A stretch of 64,000 nt of DNA from Holophagaceae bacterium (GTDB lineage: Bacteria > Acidobacteriota > Holophagae > Holophagales > Holophagaceae), in assembly GCA_025361125.1 (NCBI GenBank), contig JANYBM010000115.1, positions 20,967-84,966 of the forward strand. The letters run 5' to 3'. Under the pieces are notes generated by a model. That model saw only the letters and a program-made list of their open reading frames with translations. It ran no database searches and was not told where the DNA came from. This document shows, one piece after another, positions 1-11,627 of the stretch (position 1 is its first letter; each line of letters begins with the position of its first letter). Both the position numbers and the translations under genes were made by a program.

Positions 1-29
1 ACGGGTGCATTCGCCTCTCGAACCAAGCT

Positions 30-1463
30 GTGACGGCTCTCTTCGACCTGGTTCGGGAAGGCGATGCGCTGGTCGTGGCGGATAAAGACCTGGTGGATGG
101 CCTGGGTCTGGGCCGACTGCATTTCGCGGGCGTGGCGGGAAGCGGGATGAGCGCCTTGGCACAATTCGTGGCGATGAAAGACGGTCAGGCCAGCGGCAGC
201 GACCGGGCTTTCGAGGGGGGTCAACGAATCGAGACACGCCACAGCCTCGAAGCCCTTGGGATAAAGATTTTCCCTCAAGATGGAAGCGGTTTGAAGGGGA
301 ACTGTTCGGCGCTGGTTGTGTCCACCGCCGTGGAGGACACGGTGCCCGACCTGGCCGCGGCCCGCGCCCTTGGCGTGCCCGTACTGCACCGGTCGGAATT
401 GCTGGCCCATTTCACGGCCACCCACCGCACCATCGCGGTCACCGGCACCAGCGGCAAGTCCACCACCACCGCCATGCTATTCGAGTTATTGCGCGGCACG
501 GGTTGGGATCCCAGCGTCATCACCGGCGGGGATCTGCGGGTCCTGCAAGCTGAAGGGTTGCTTGGCAACGCCTGGGGGGACGCATCGGATCTGCTGGTTA
601 TCGAGGCCGATGAAAGTGATGGCAGCGTGGTGCGTTACCACCCAGCGGTGGGTGTGGTGCTGAACCTGCAAAAGGACCACAAGGATGAAGCGGAGGTGGC
701 TGGAATGTTTCGGGAGTTCGTCCACAACATACGGGAATCATCGGTCGTGGGAGATGCCGAAAATCTTTCTGAATTCCGAGCAGGGGCGACCGTTTTCGGC
801 TTCGGGCAAAAGGCCCATGTTCGTGCCGAGCAGGTGAAGACTGGGATAGATTCCTCTCAATTCTGTTTAGATAATATTATTTTCGAATTAAATGTTCCCG
901 GCCTTCATAACGTCGAAAACGCCTTGGCGGCCCTAGCCGTGTGTCGCACATTGGGCGTGCCCATGGGTGATCTGGTGGCGCCTTTGCGGGATTTCAAAGG
1001 TGTCAGCCGTCGCTTCCAAGTCTTAGGCCAAGCAAATGGAATCACGGTAGTGGATGATTTCGGCCACAATCCGGCCAAGATTGCCGCTTCTTTGCGCACG
1101 GCGCACCTGCGAGTTGGGCGCGTGCTGGCAGTTTTCCAACCCCATGGGTTTGGCCCGTTGCGTTTCCTTCGAACCGAATTGCTCGAAACCTTCGCGGCGG
1201 AATTATCTTCCACAGACCAGCTCTGGATGTTGGAGGCTTTCTACGCGGGGGGAACCACCAGCCGGGATATCTCCAGCGTTGACCTGGTGAGGGATTTGCA
1301 AGCCAAAGGCTGTGTCGCGACCTTCGCAGATAGTCGAGATGAACTTGTGGACTCATTGCTGCATGAAGCCCGCACCGGTGACCTGATCCTTATCATGGGC
1401 GCCCGAGACCCAAGCCTTACCGAACTGGCAAAGGAGATTCTCGCGCGGCTAGCGACTCGCTAA
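30..1463 (+). CDS. Mur ligase family protein (MurC/Mpl-like UDP-N-acetylmuramate ligase); true start uncertain at window edge
   Basis: Contains HFAGVAGSGMSALAQ, the GTSGKSTTT P-loop, EADESDGS and HNPAKI motifs typical of MurC-like ligases. Confidence 0.85.
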   Translation: MTALFDLVREGDALVVADKDLVDGLGLGRLHFAGVAGSGMSALAQFVAMKDGQASGSDRAFEGGQRIETRHSLEALGIKIFPQDGSGLKGNCSALVVSTAVEDTVPDLAAARALGVPVLHRSELLAHFTATHRTIAVTGTSGKSTTTAMLFELLRGTGWDPSVITGGDLRVLQAEGLLGNAWGDASDLLVIEADESDGSVVRYHPAVGVVLNLQKDHKDEAEVAGMFREFVHNIRESSVVGDAENLSEFRAGATVFGFGQKAHVRAEQVKTGIDSSQFCLDNIIFELNVPGLHNVENALAALAVCRTLGVPMGDLVAPLRDFKGVSRRFQVLGQANGITVVDDFGHNPAKIAASLRTAHLRVGRVLAVFQPHGFGPLRFLRTELLETFAAELSSTDQLWMLEAFYAGGTTSRDISSVDLVRDLQAKGCVATFADSRDELVDSLLHEARTGDLILIMGARDPSLTELAKEILARLATR

Positions 1464-1486
1464 AAATGGCGACTGCCATCCCCATT

Positions 1487-2668
1487 CTATTTGGGGCGGT
1501 TCTTGTGGCCCTCGGATCCCTCGGAGCCTTCGGCGTGATATTCGGGATACAGCTCCTCGCTGCACTCTGGACAGATACCATGACTGAAGGTGGCTTCGGA
1601 TTTGGCACTGATGTAACTTTCCATGGGTTGCCAGCTGCCCTTGCCATCACGGATTTTTTTGCAGTTGGCGCAGATGGGCAATAGACCTGACAGCTGCTTG
1701 ACCTCATGAAGTGCCAAGCTGAGTCGCTCGATGGTAGATTCCAGTTCAGCCTCGGCCTCTTTCCTTTTGCCAAGTTCCCGACTTAACTCCGAGGTCCGTC
1801 GTTGCACCAATCGGCGCAGGGAAAAGGTCCAGACGATCTGCACCAAGAAACCAATGAGCAACAAGGCTGGAAGCAGAATCACCGCCATCTTGCGCGCGGC
1901 ACGCTTGAAGGGAAGTTGTGATTGTTCCAGACTTCCCAGGTGCCGTTCGTAGATTTCATCCAGCTTGCCACTGCTTTTCAATTGGAAGACGCCCTCGTTG
2001 AGCTTGGCAAGCAGGTTGGACTGGCCCTTTCGAACGGCAAAACAGACACGTTCCGGATAGATCTCGGTGGAAACCGCTTGCAGGCTGGCTAGGCTAAGCT
2101 TCTGCGACAGGTGCAACCAAGTGAACTTGGGCACCAGGATGGCGTCCCCTTCCCCGGCCACCAGTTCTGAGAGCCCGGTTTCATAATTTGGGATGCTGCG
2201 ATAACGAAGGCTTCGCGCGTTGGCGTATTGCATCATCGCACTGCGCTCCACCACCAGCAGTTCCTTTCCCTGAAGGTCGCGCTCGGATTGAATGCCAGCG
2301 GTTTCTTTTCGCACCAAAAGGAGGTAGGGCACATAGGCCAGCGGGACAGAAAAATCCACCCTTCCCAGGCGTTCCTCCGAATAAATGGCCGCACTGACAA
2401 GATCCAGCTCTCCGCGATCCACGGCTTCCCAAAGTTGGGTATTGGAGTAACGCCGGAATTCCAGATCCAACCCCTGGCTCTCAGCGCAGGCCAGCAGCAA
2501 CTCCACGCAATAACCCGTTAGCTAACCCTTCTCATCGGAATACTCATAAGGAGGCGTCTGGGTCCGCGTTCCCACCACAATCCTAGGGCTTGGAGCGCCC
2601 CACATCACCTGGACCAGGCAGCATCCAAGGAGAAGCATGCACTTCCCGAGCCGGCTCTTAATGCTCAT
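1487..2668 (-). pseudogene. Periplasmic substrate-binding (SBP_bac_3-like) domain + TM + C-terminal CxxC domain protein, interrupted by in-frame TAG at 2522-2524
   Basis: Reading the minus strand upstream of ORF 1487..2506 in the same frame gives MSIKSRLGKCMLLLGCCLVQVMWGAPSPRIVVGTRTQTPPYEYSDEKG*LTGYCVELLLACAESQG..., a continuous SBP N-terminus broken by one amber codon. Confidence 0.75.
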
Positions 2669-3560
2669 CCGGTTCTACAAAGAGGTGTTGGATCTGTGGG
2701 AACTGGGCTTTCAAGCGGACTTCAAGCGCGTTGATCGCTTCCACCAGAGCGCTGCCACTGGCTTGGTCTTTGAAGTGGATCTTCAGGGCAACCATGAGCC
2801 GCCCGCTGCCAATGACCACGGCGATAAGGTTCAACGTGGCTTCGACTTCAGGATCCCCGTCCACCGCTGCACGGATGGCGGCGCGAAGGCCCAAGGGCGG
2901 CGCTTCGTTCATCAGCAGGCTGGTGACTTCGGTACCGACAAAAACGGCTACGGTCATAAGAAGCAGGCCGATGAGAAAGCTACCGATGCCATCCCATATG
3001 GGGTTTCCGGTGGCCAAGGTCAACAGCACTGAGCAAAGTGCCAACCCCAAGCCCATAAGCGCAGCTGCATCTTCGGCCAGCACTACGATCAGCTCCGTGG
3101 CGCTGCTTTCCCGCAGGTAGCGCCGCAGGGATTTGCGCCCCCGCTCCGCCTTGGCTGCTTGCAATGCGCCCCGCATGGAGATGCCCTCAAGCAGCAGCGC
3201 GAAGATCAGCAATCCAATGGCCCAACCCAGGTCGTGGGGCGCTTCGGGGTGACGGATTTTATGAAGGCCTTCCACCATCGAATAAATACCACCCACTGAA
3301 AACAGCAGCAGGGCCACCAGGAAACTCGCCACGAAGGTGGCCTGCCCTTTCCCCAAGGGATGCAGGGCTGTGGCTGGTTTCTGGCCCTTTTTCATGCCGA
3401 TGAAAAGCAGCAGCTGATTGCCACAGTCGGCGGTGCTGTGAACGGCCTCCGTCAACATGGCGCTGGAATGGGTCAGCCCGAAAACCACGAATTTCGAAAT
3501 AGCGATACCGAGGTTCGCTGCCAGGGAGAGGGTGAGGGCTTTGGATGGATTCGTGCTCAT
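2658..3560 (-). CDS. Cation diffusion facilitator (CDF) family transporter
   Basis: HSTAD motif in TM2 region, multiple TM segments, C-terminal cytoplasmic domain of CDF type. Confidence 0.85.
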   Translation of the reverse strand: MSTNPSKALTLSLAANLGIAISKFVVFGLTHSSAMLTEAVHSTADCGNQLLLFIGMKKGQKPATALHPLGKGQATFVASFLVALLLFSVGGIYSMVEGLHKIRHPEAPHDLGWAIGLLIFALLLEGISMRGALQAAKAERGRKSLRRYLRESSATELIVVLAEDAAALMGLGLALCSVLLTLATGNPIWDGIGSFLIGLLLMTVAVFVGTEVTSLLMNEAPPLGLRAAIRAAVDGDPEVEATLNLIAVVIGSGRLMVALKIHFKDQASGSALVEAINALEVRLKAQFPQIQHLFVEPDEH

Positions 3561-4888
3561 GGGTTTGGATGAATTCGCAAAGCGCCAAGCAAATCCCCAA
3601 GCAGATAGAGAGATCCTGTTATCAGCCGAATTCCTTCTTCCTGCTCTTTTAGACGACCCGCAAGTTGCTGGACATCCAGGATGGCGAGTTCGTCGCCGAA
3701 CACGGAACGGAGCTTTTCCGCGTTAGCCCAGCGCTCTCCTTGCCCCACGATGCCCATGATCGAGCGGGGCGCCATTCGCATCAATTCCGCCCTCATCCCC
3801 ATCAGATCCTTATCCTTCATGGCGCCGAAAAAGAGGGTTGGATGCACATCGCAGGCCACGGCGTGATCGGCTAGAACCCTGGCACCATCAGGATTATGGG
3901 CACCATCCAGCCAGACATCCTGCAGGCCCGGTACTTCCCAAAGACGCCCCGGCCATTGGGTTTCCTCGATACCTTTCCACAGGGCCGCATCGGGGATGGG
4001 AAAGCCCAGGCAGCGAAGATGCCGCATGACTTCCAGGGCTGTCGCCAGGTTTTTCACCTGATGGGCGCCAGCGAGATTTAAACGATGTCCGTTCACCATC
4101 GAATGATCCCAGGCGATCGTTGAAGGCAATAAGACCGGCGCTGGAAAGATGGCGGGACGGCATTCCAGCAAGGGCCAAAGCCAATCGGGTTCCAGATCCT
4201 GGCCAACCACCAAGGTATGGCCATCCCGGGCGATGCAGAGTTTTTCCTTGGCGATGGCCTCCAGTGTAGTGCCCAGGTATTGCTGGTGTTCCAGGCCCAC
4301 ATTGGTCAGCACTGACACCATGGGTTCGCAGGCATTGGTGGCATCCCAACGACCGCCCAACCCGACTTCTACGATGGCGAGTTCCACCCCGGTCATGCGA
4401 AAAGCCGAAAATGCCGCCACGGTCATCAGTTCAAAATAGGTAGCTTCGAGACCCTCATCGCGCTCGATCTCGAAGGCTTCATTCAACAGCAGGTCCAAAG
4501 CTCCCGCGCCGATGTGAGAGCCGTCGGTCCAGATGCGCTCCAGGGATGTCACCAGATGAGGCGAGGTATACCAACCCACGACAGTGCCGGCGGCTTTCAT
4601 GGCATGAGCCAAAAGCGCTCCCACGCTTCCTTTACCGTTGGTCCCCGCGATCAAGACGATAGGATAGCCGCGGTCGGGGCGGCCCATGGCATTTAGGAGC
4701 GTCGTGGTATTGCCCAGGCCTTTCTTGATGCCCCAGTGGGCCCGTTTATCCAGTTTTTCGAGATGCGGCCAGTCCTCTGTCCGCCGCCAATGGGCATCGT
4801 CGGGACCTTGGTGTGGCGGGTCCGTGCGTTCCAGGTCCTGGCTGGGATCGGTGCTCAGGCGCCGGTCGGGAGCATCCATGCGAGACAT
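3557..4888 (-). CDS. folC: Folylpolyglutamate synthase / dihydrofolate synthase
   Basis: GTNGKGSVGALLAHAMKAAG, YTSPHL and LDGAHNPDGA motifs. Confidence 0.9.
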   Translation of the reverse strand: MSRMDAPDRRLSTDPSQDLERTDPPHQGPDDAHWRRTEDWPHLEKLDKRAHWGIKKGLGNTTTLLNAMGRPDRGYPIVLIAGTNGKGSVGALLAHAMKAAGTVVGWYTSPHLVTSLERIWTDGSHIGAGALDLLLNEAFEIERDEGLEATYFELMTVAAFSAFRMTGVELAIVEVGLGGRWDATNACEPMVSVLTNVGLEHQQYLGTTLEAIAKEKLCIARDGHTLVVGQDLEPDWLWPLLECRPAIFPAPVLLPSTIAWDHSMVNGHRLNLAGAHQVKNLATALEVMRHLRCLGFPIPDAALWKGIEETQWPGRLWEVPGLQDVWLDGAHNPDGARVLADHAVACDVHPTLFFGAMKDKDLMGMRAELMRMAPRSIMGIVGQGERWANAEKLRSVFGDELAILDVQQLAGRLKEQEEGIRLITGSLYLLGDLLGALRIHPNP

Positions 4889-5706
4889 GAGGCCACAAAC
4901 TCCTTGAGTTGATCCCGGGAAACAACTTTATCCACCATGCCGTGGGCCAGCAGGAACTCTGACCGCTGAAAGCCTTCTGGCAGGCTTTGCTTGATGGTCT
5001 GTTCGATGACCCGAGGACCCGCGAATCCAATGAGAGCCTTGGGTTCGGCGATATTGAGATCCCCAAGCATGGCAAAGCTTGCCGACACCCCACCGGTTGT
5101 GGGGTCCGTAAGAATGGAGAAATACGGCAGGCCTTCCGTATCCAATTTGGCAAGAGCAGCACTGACTTTCGCCATCTGCATCAGCGACAGCGTTCCTTCT
5201 TGCATGCGTGCGCCGCCGGAACAGCTGACGATGATGAAGGCGCTTTTTTTCGCAAGGGCCCGCTCAGCGCCGAGTTTCAATTTCTCGCCCACCACACTGC
5301 CCATGGAGGCTGCCAGAAAATCAAAATTCATGACGCCCATCACCACCGGATGGCCCGAGATGGCACCTTCCACGATCACCACAGCGTCTTCGGTCTGGCC
5401 TGCGGCTTCAAGTTTTTTGAGCTGATCAACGTAGGCTTTGGAAGCCACGAAATTCAAAGGATCGGCAGAACGCAGCTCCGAGAAAAGCCTGACCCAGCCT
5501 TCATCCATGAGATTCGCCAGACGTTCTTCCACACCAATGCGGAAGTGGTACCCGCATTTGGGACAGACGTTGTGGGTGTTCACCAGCTCAGCGCGGTAGA
5601 TAAGTTCGCGACAATTGTCGCACTTGATCCAAAGGCCTTCGGGCACCCGAACGGTCTTGGCCTCCACAGCGGTCTTCTGTTGGCGTTTTTTGATGAACCA
5701 GGACAT
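4855..5706 (-). CDS. accD: Acetyl-CoA carboxylase carboxyltransferase subunit beta
   Basis: Zinc ribbon CDNCRELIYRAEL...CPKCGYHFRI, then GGARMQEGTLSLMQMAK and TGGVSASFAMLGD. Confidence 0.93.
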   Translation of the reverse strand: MSWFIKKRQQKTAVEAKTVRVPEGLWIKCDNCRELIYRAELVNTHNVCPKCGYHFRIGVEERLANLMDEGWVRLFSELRSADPLNFVASKAYVDQLKKLEAAGQTEDAVVIVEGAISGHPVVMGVMNFDFLAASMGSVVGEKLKLGAERALAKKSAFIIVSCSGGARMQEGTLSLMQMAKVSAALAKLDTEGLPYFSILTDPTTGGVSASFAMLGDLNIAEPKALIGFAGPRVIEQTIKQSLPEGFQRSEFLLAHGMVDKVVSRDQLKEFVASCLAWMLPTGA

Positions 5707-5723
5707 GACCTAACCTCGGACAA

Positions 5724-6584
5724 CTACTTCTTTCGGGGTCCTTGCTTCATGGCTTCAAAAAGCCTATCCAGCTCGCCTTCGCTCCCGTAGTGAAGCATGA
5801 CGATGCCACCTTTGCCTTTGGCTCTGATCTCAACCTTGGTGGACCAGGCCAGGGTCAGTTCTTCTGCGGCGGCCTTGATGAAGACGGCGTGGGGATGTTT
5901 CTTCCGGCCTTTGGACTTGCCTTCCTTGTTCAGGTGCTGAAGCTTGGATTCCAGGGCCCGGACGCTGAGTTGTTGCTGGATCACGACCTGGGCCATCTGT
6001 TCCATTAACAGTGCATCTGGAAGACCCATGAGCACTTTCGCGTGACCCGTGGTGATCTGGCCCATGGCCACATACTCTTGAATGGCCGAAGGCAGGCGGA
6101 GCAGGCGCAAGGTATTGGCGACCTGCGATCGGCTCTTGGCGACACGATCGGCCACCTGTTCTTGGGTCAGCCTCAAGTGCTCGCCCAGTTGCCAGAAAGC
6201 TTTAGCTTCTTCGATGGGATTCAGTTCCTGGCGCTGGATGTTTTCGACCAAAGCAAATTCCAGCAGTTGATCGTCCGGGACTTCTTTGAGGACCACCGGC
6301 ACCATGGGAATGCCAGCTTTCCGAGCCGCCCGCCATCTGCGTTCGCCCGCGATGATCTCGAACTTTTCACCGACCTTACGGGCGATGATGGGTTGCACCA
6401 TGCCGTGCATCTTGAGGCTGGCCGCCAATTCATCCAGGGCCGTTTCATCAAAGTGCGTGCGGGGTTGCTGCCGGTTGGGAAACAATGAGCCCACCGGCAC
6501 TTCCCGCTGGGGAGCATCATCCGCTGCGTGCTGGCTCATCAGCGAGGTGAGCCCCCGCCCCAAAGCTTGGCGCTTGAGGTTCAT
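5724..6584 (-). CDS. parB: Chromosome partitioning protein ParB
   Basis: ALGRGLTSLM N-terminus, GERRWRAA, ENIQRQELNPIEEA, HTH region. Confidence 0.93.
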   Translation of the reverse strand: MNLKRQALGRGLTSLMSQHAADDAPQREVPVGSLFPNRQQPRTHFDETALDELAASLKMHGMVQPIIARKVGEKFEIIAGERRWRAARKAGIPMVPVVLKEVPDDQLLEFALVENIQRQELNPIEEAKAFWQLGEHLRLTQEQVADRVAKSRSQVANTLRLLRLPSAIQEYVAMGQITTGHAKVLMGLPDALLMEQMAQVVIQQQLSVRALESKLQHLNKEGKSKGRKKHPHAVFIKAAAEELTLAWSTKVEIRAKGKGGIVMLHYGSEGELDRLFEAMKQGPRKK

Positions 6585-7378
6585 TCCGCCTCCTTGTTCA
6601 AGGCTGAACTTGGTGTCGCGAGCTCAAGGCCCAACCATTCCCGGGCCAGATTTAGATAGGCCTGGGCGCCTTTGGATTTCAGGTCATAAAAGGCCACCGG
6701 TTTGCCGTGGCTAGGGGCTTCCGCCAAACGAATGTTGCGGGGGATAGTGGTACCGAAGACTTTACCGGGAAAGGCTTGGCGGACTTCGTTGGCCACGGCG
6801 GAGCCCAGGTTGGTGCGTTCTTCGGCCATGGTCAGCAGGATGCCACCCAGTTCCAATTTGGGATTCGGTCCCGCTTGGATCCGTCGGATGGTTTCCATCA
6901 ATTCCGCCAGACCATCCATCGCCAGGAATTCGCACGGCATGGGAATGATGACTTCATCTGCGGCGGTCAGGGCGTTGAGCGTAATCATCCCTAGCGCAGG
7001 AGGAGAATCCACCAGAATGAAATCGTAATTCTCGATCACAGGTTCTAGGGCTTTACGAAGCTCTTGCAGTTGCGGCAGCTCAAACAGCTCAAATTCCAAC
7101 TGCGCGAGATCCTTGCCAGCAGGCATCACTTGGAGCATGGGCACTTCGGTATGGAGGATCAACCCTTTGGCAGGCGCGCCTTTCATGAGCGCATACGATC
7201 CCGCGCGGTGATCGGGTTTGGGGAATCCGAGACCCGTGGTGCTATGGCCTTGGGGATCATAATCCACCAGCAGGACGAGCTTTTCCAACATTGCCAAAGA
7301 AGCCGCGAGATTAATGGCAGTGGTGGTTTTACCCACGCCGCCCTTCTGATTGGCCAGTACTACGATTCGAGCAGTCAT
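6581..7378 (-). CDS. parA: Chromosome partitioning ATPase ParA/Soj
   Basis: ANQKGGVGKTTTAINLAASLA deviant Walker A; DYDPQGHSTTGLG. Confidence 0.93.
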   Translation of the reverse strand: MTARIVVLANQKGGVGKTTTAINLAASLAMLEKLVLLVDYDPQGHSTTGLGFPKPDHRAGSYALMKGAPAKGLILHTEVPMLQVMPAGKDLAQLEFELFELPQLQELRKALEPVIENYDFILVDSPPALGMITLNALTAADEVIIPMPCEFLAMDGLAELMETIRRIQAGPNPKLELGGILLTMAEERTNLGSAVANEVRQAFPGKVFGTTIPRNIRLAEAPSHGKPVAFYDLKSKGAQAYLNLAREWLGLELATPSSALNKEAE

Positions 7379-7490
7379 CCTAGGCTCCGCCCTGGAAGCC
7401 CAGAGGGGCAGCAGAGGGCTGAATGACTTCTCGGATCACTGGACATCCTCAGGTGTGGAACACGCCAGGATAGCACGTTCCACAGCGGTG

Positions 7491-8310
7491 TCAGAGCAAG
7501 CCCAGCGAGGCATCAGGCGCCACGGTGGCGATGATCCGGACTCGCCCGGAAAGCCAAAGCTCTCGCCAGGAACCATCCGCCTTGATCTCAACGGAAACAT
7601 CCACGGTGTCTTCACCTTTGGGTTGTAATCGCCAGCAGGAAAGACCCGTGCGCTGGGCCAACCAAGCCACCGCCACAGCACACCCAGTGCCGCAGCAAAG
7701 GGTTTCCCCTTCAACCCCACGCTCCCAGGATCGAATACGGGCCGTACCCTTGCCCGTAGGTTGAAGAATGTTCACATTGGTACCTTCTGGAAAAACCGGA
7801 TGGTGACGGAGGGGTGGCGCGAAAGATGTTAGATCCACAGCATCCACATCCTCAACTTCTAAGACCAGTTGTGGATTTCCTACAAACCCAAAGGCTGCGG
7901 GTTCCAGAAACTTGATTGGCGGCACCTTGAGGCCGGACTCTGGGCCTTCTGGCATTCGAATGCCGGTGTAAAGATTCGGGCCACCTGTGAATCTTCGCAA
8001 CCGGATAGACTCCCCGCTGGAGGTCGCATCTACGAATTCCGACCTTGGTGCGCCCTGAAGCCCAAGCGCCGCACGGCTTCCGTTGGAGCAAAAAGAATAG
8101 GTGCCATCCGCATCCCAATGATCCATTGTCCATGGGCTGCCGGGTTCGGGCCGGTGAAGACGGAAGAGTCCATCCAAGCCCAAGCCAGATCCTTTCGCAC
8201 AGAGAACCCTGGCCCAAGTGGGCCCATTAAAGGCGCTTGGTAAATCATCTGCCCATGCGAAGGCGAAGGTGTTGCCCGATGCTGAAGCGATGGTAAACAA
8301 GGCAGACCTT

Positions 8311-8327
<17 letters not shown>
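7491..8327 (-). CDS. dapF: Diaminopimelate epimerase family protein
   Basis: SASGNTFAF, FCSNGSRAA and CCGTGCAVAVA motifs (the two Cys motifs of DapF). Confidence 0.82.
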
Positions 8328-9970
<1,643 letters not shown>

Positions 9971-9993
9971 AGTTAGAGCCTTAAAAAGCCCCG

Positions 9994-10446
9994 TTACTTC
10001 TTTGCTGGCTTTTTCGCAGCGGCCTTTTTAGGAGCAGCTTTCTTGGCAGCCGGTTTCTTGGCGGCGGCTTTCTTTGGAGCTGCCTTCTTGGCGGCGGCTT
10101 TCTTTGGAGCTGCCTTCTTGGCGGCGGCTTTCTTTGGAGCTGCCTTCTTGGCGGCGGCTTTCTTCGGCGCTGCCTTCTTGGCGGCGGCTTTCTTCGGGGC
10201 TGCCTTCTTGGCGGCGGCTTTCTTCGGCGCTGCCTTCTTGGCGGCGGCTTTCTTCGGCGCGGCCTTCTTGTCGGCGGCTTTCTTCGGGGCTGCCTTCTTG
10301 GCGGCGGCTTTCTTCGGCGCAGCTTTCTTAGCGGCCGGTTTCTTAGCGGCGGCCTTCTTCGGCGCGGCCTTCTTGGCGGCTGGCTTCTTCGCTGCAGCAG
10401 CGAGCGCAGCTGGCGTGCCAGCGGTCATGGGTTCGGTTTGTGCCAT
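9994..10446 (-). CDS. Candidate nested histone H1-like protein translated from internal start ([31 protein letters not shown]...), about 150 aa
   Basis: Internal ATG preceded by taaggag with 6-nt spacing, in frame with the tail of the trpC ORF. Confidence 0.5.
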   Translation of the reverse strand: MAQTEPMTAGTPAALAAAAKKPAAKKAAPKKAAAKKPAAKKAAPKKAAAKKAAPKKAADKKAAPKKAAAKKAAPKKAAAKKAAPKKAAAKKAAPKKAAAKKAAPKKAAAKKAAPKKAAAKKAAPKKAAAKKPAAKKAAPKKAAAKKPAKK

Positions 10447-11394
10447 TTTTGGCTCCTTAGGGCCCTTACGGGCAGGGTTAGAGGTGGAGCTTGGTGATGT
10501 TGCTTTGAGTGTAGGCAATTTTGTGGATTGCGCACCCTTCTCTTTACTTTTTATTTCAATTTCTTTTTTCGCGATGGTTGTGGAAACTTCCATCGGCTTC
10601 GCTTTCGGCTTCGATGGTTTCTTCGTAGGCTCAATGCCAGCAAGGATCTGCGCGAGTCGTTTGCCTGGATAGAACTCATCCAAAAGCGCATCCCCGATGA
10701 TGACGCCGTGGACGCCCATTGACTCGAGTTGTTTGATTTGGGCGAGCGTGTTGACCCCACACTCGATCATGCGAAGGCATTTTTTGGCCGGCACCTTTTT
10801 GAGCAAGGCGATGGCTGCATCCCAGGATGGCTCCCATGTATCAAGATTCCGGCCTACTACGCAGATGAGGTCCGCGCCGGCTTCGATAGCCTTTTGAAGT
10901 TCTTGCTCGCTGCTGACTTCCACCACCACATCGAGTGATTTCATCGCGGCCAGCTTCAGGAGAGCTTGCATGCGCTCAACCGTCAGGAGAGCCGCAACGA
11001 GGCTGATGGCATCGGCGCCAAGGATCTTGCTCTCCTCCACCTGGTATTCCTCCAGGATGAAATCCCGGCGGAGCAGGGGATTCTTCACCTGACCGCGAAC
11101 TTCGGAAAGATGCTTGTCCTCACCAAAATAAAGAAACCGATCCGTGGCGACGGAGATCGCGCGTGCGCCATTATCCACCAGGCTCTTGGCGTGGGTGGCC
11201 GCACGATAGGATTCACGGACTTGCCCGCGCAGTGGATTTCCACCCGCGACTTCAGCGATCACCGTAATTCCGGTTTGACTCAATTCCTCTTTCAGGGAAT
11301 GGTGACCTCGGTAAGCTTCCTTCACCGCCGCGGGTCCCCGTTGCTTTTTGATTTCGACATCAAGGGCTTTGAAGATGGCGATTTTTCTTAGCAT
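9994..11394 (-). CDS. trpC: Indole-3-glycerol-phosphate synthase with long C-terminal Lys/Ala/Pro-rich histone H1-like tail
   Basis: [63 protein letters not shown] (IGPS); C-terminal ([10 protein letters not shown])n; SD ggagg upstream of MLRKIAIF. Confidence 0.85.
   Translation of the reverse strand: MLRKIAIFKALDVEIKKQRGPAAVKEAYRGHHSLKEELSQTGITVIAEVAGGNPLRGQVRESYRAATHAKSLVDNGARAISVATDRFLYFGEDKHLSEVRGQVKNPLLRRDFILEEYQVEESKILGADAISLVAALLTVERMQALLKLAAMKSLDVVVEVSSEQELQKAIEAGADLICVVGRNLDTWEPSWDAAIALLKKVPAKKCLRMIECGVNTLAQIKQLESMGVHGVIIGDALLDEFYPGKRLAQILAGIEPTKKPSKPKAKPMEVSTTIAKKEIEIKSKEKGAQSTKLPTLKATSPSSTSNPARKGPKEPKMAQTEPMTAGTPAALAAAAKKPAAKKAAPKKAAAKKPAAKKAAPKKAAAKKAAPKKAADKKAAPKKAAAKKAAPKKAAAKKAAPKKAAAKKAAPKKAAAKKAAPKKAAAKKAAPKKAAAKKAAPKKAAAKKPAAKKAAPKKAAAKKPAKK
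10061..10380 (-). repeat. Tandem 30-bp repeat encoding ([10 protein letters not shown])n
   Basis: Repeated tgccttcttggcggcggctttctt(t/c)gg(a/c/g)gc units on + strand. Confidence 0.95.
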
Positions 11395-11627
11395 TTTGCT
11401 GCCTCCATGATCGCTGGCCCTGCTGCATCTAGCATCCATTCTCCGAAAAGAAAAACGGCTGAATCGTACTCATCTGAATTGTCCCTCTGGAATTCAATCA
11501 AAGCAGCGATTCCTTTAGGGTCAACCAAAAATTTAAATCAATCAAACTAATCTTGAGTCCGAGATGCCATCCGCGCAACCCTTCAATGTTATTTTCTGTC
11601 CTACGGAAACCCACTGCTGGAGCCAAA

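Noticed and set aside
10061-10380. Possible CRISPR array
   Set aside because: Units are contiguous 30-mers with no unique spacers and are in frame with a protein tail.
10043-10672. 209-aa plus-strand ORF ([10 protein letters not shown] repeats)
   Set aside because: Antisense translation of the [10 protein letters not shown] repeat array; artefact of repeat composition.
11429-11473. Small [17 protein letters not shown] upstream of trpC as a leader peptide
   Set aside because: Has a Phe run but no Trp codon, poor SD and no terminator hairpin before trpC; too weak to call an attenuator.
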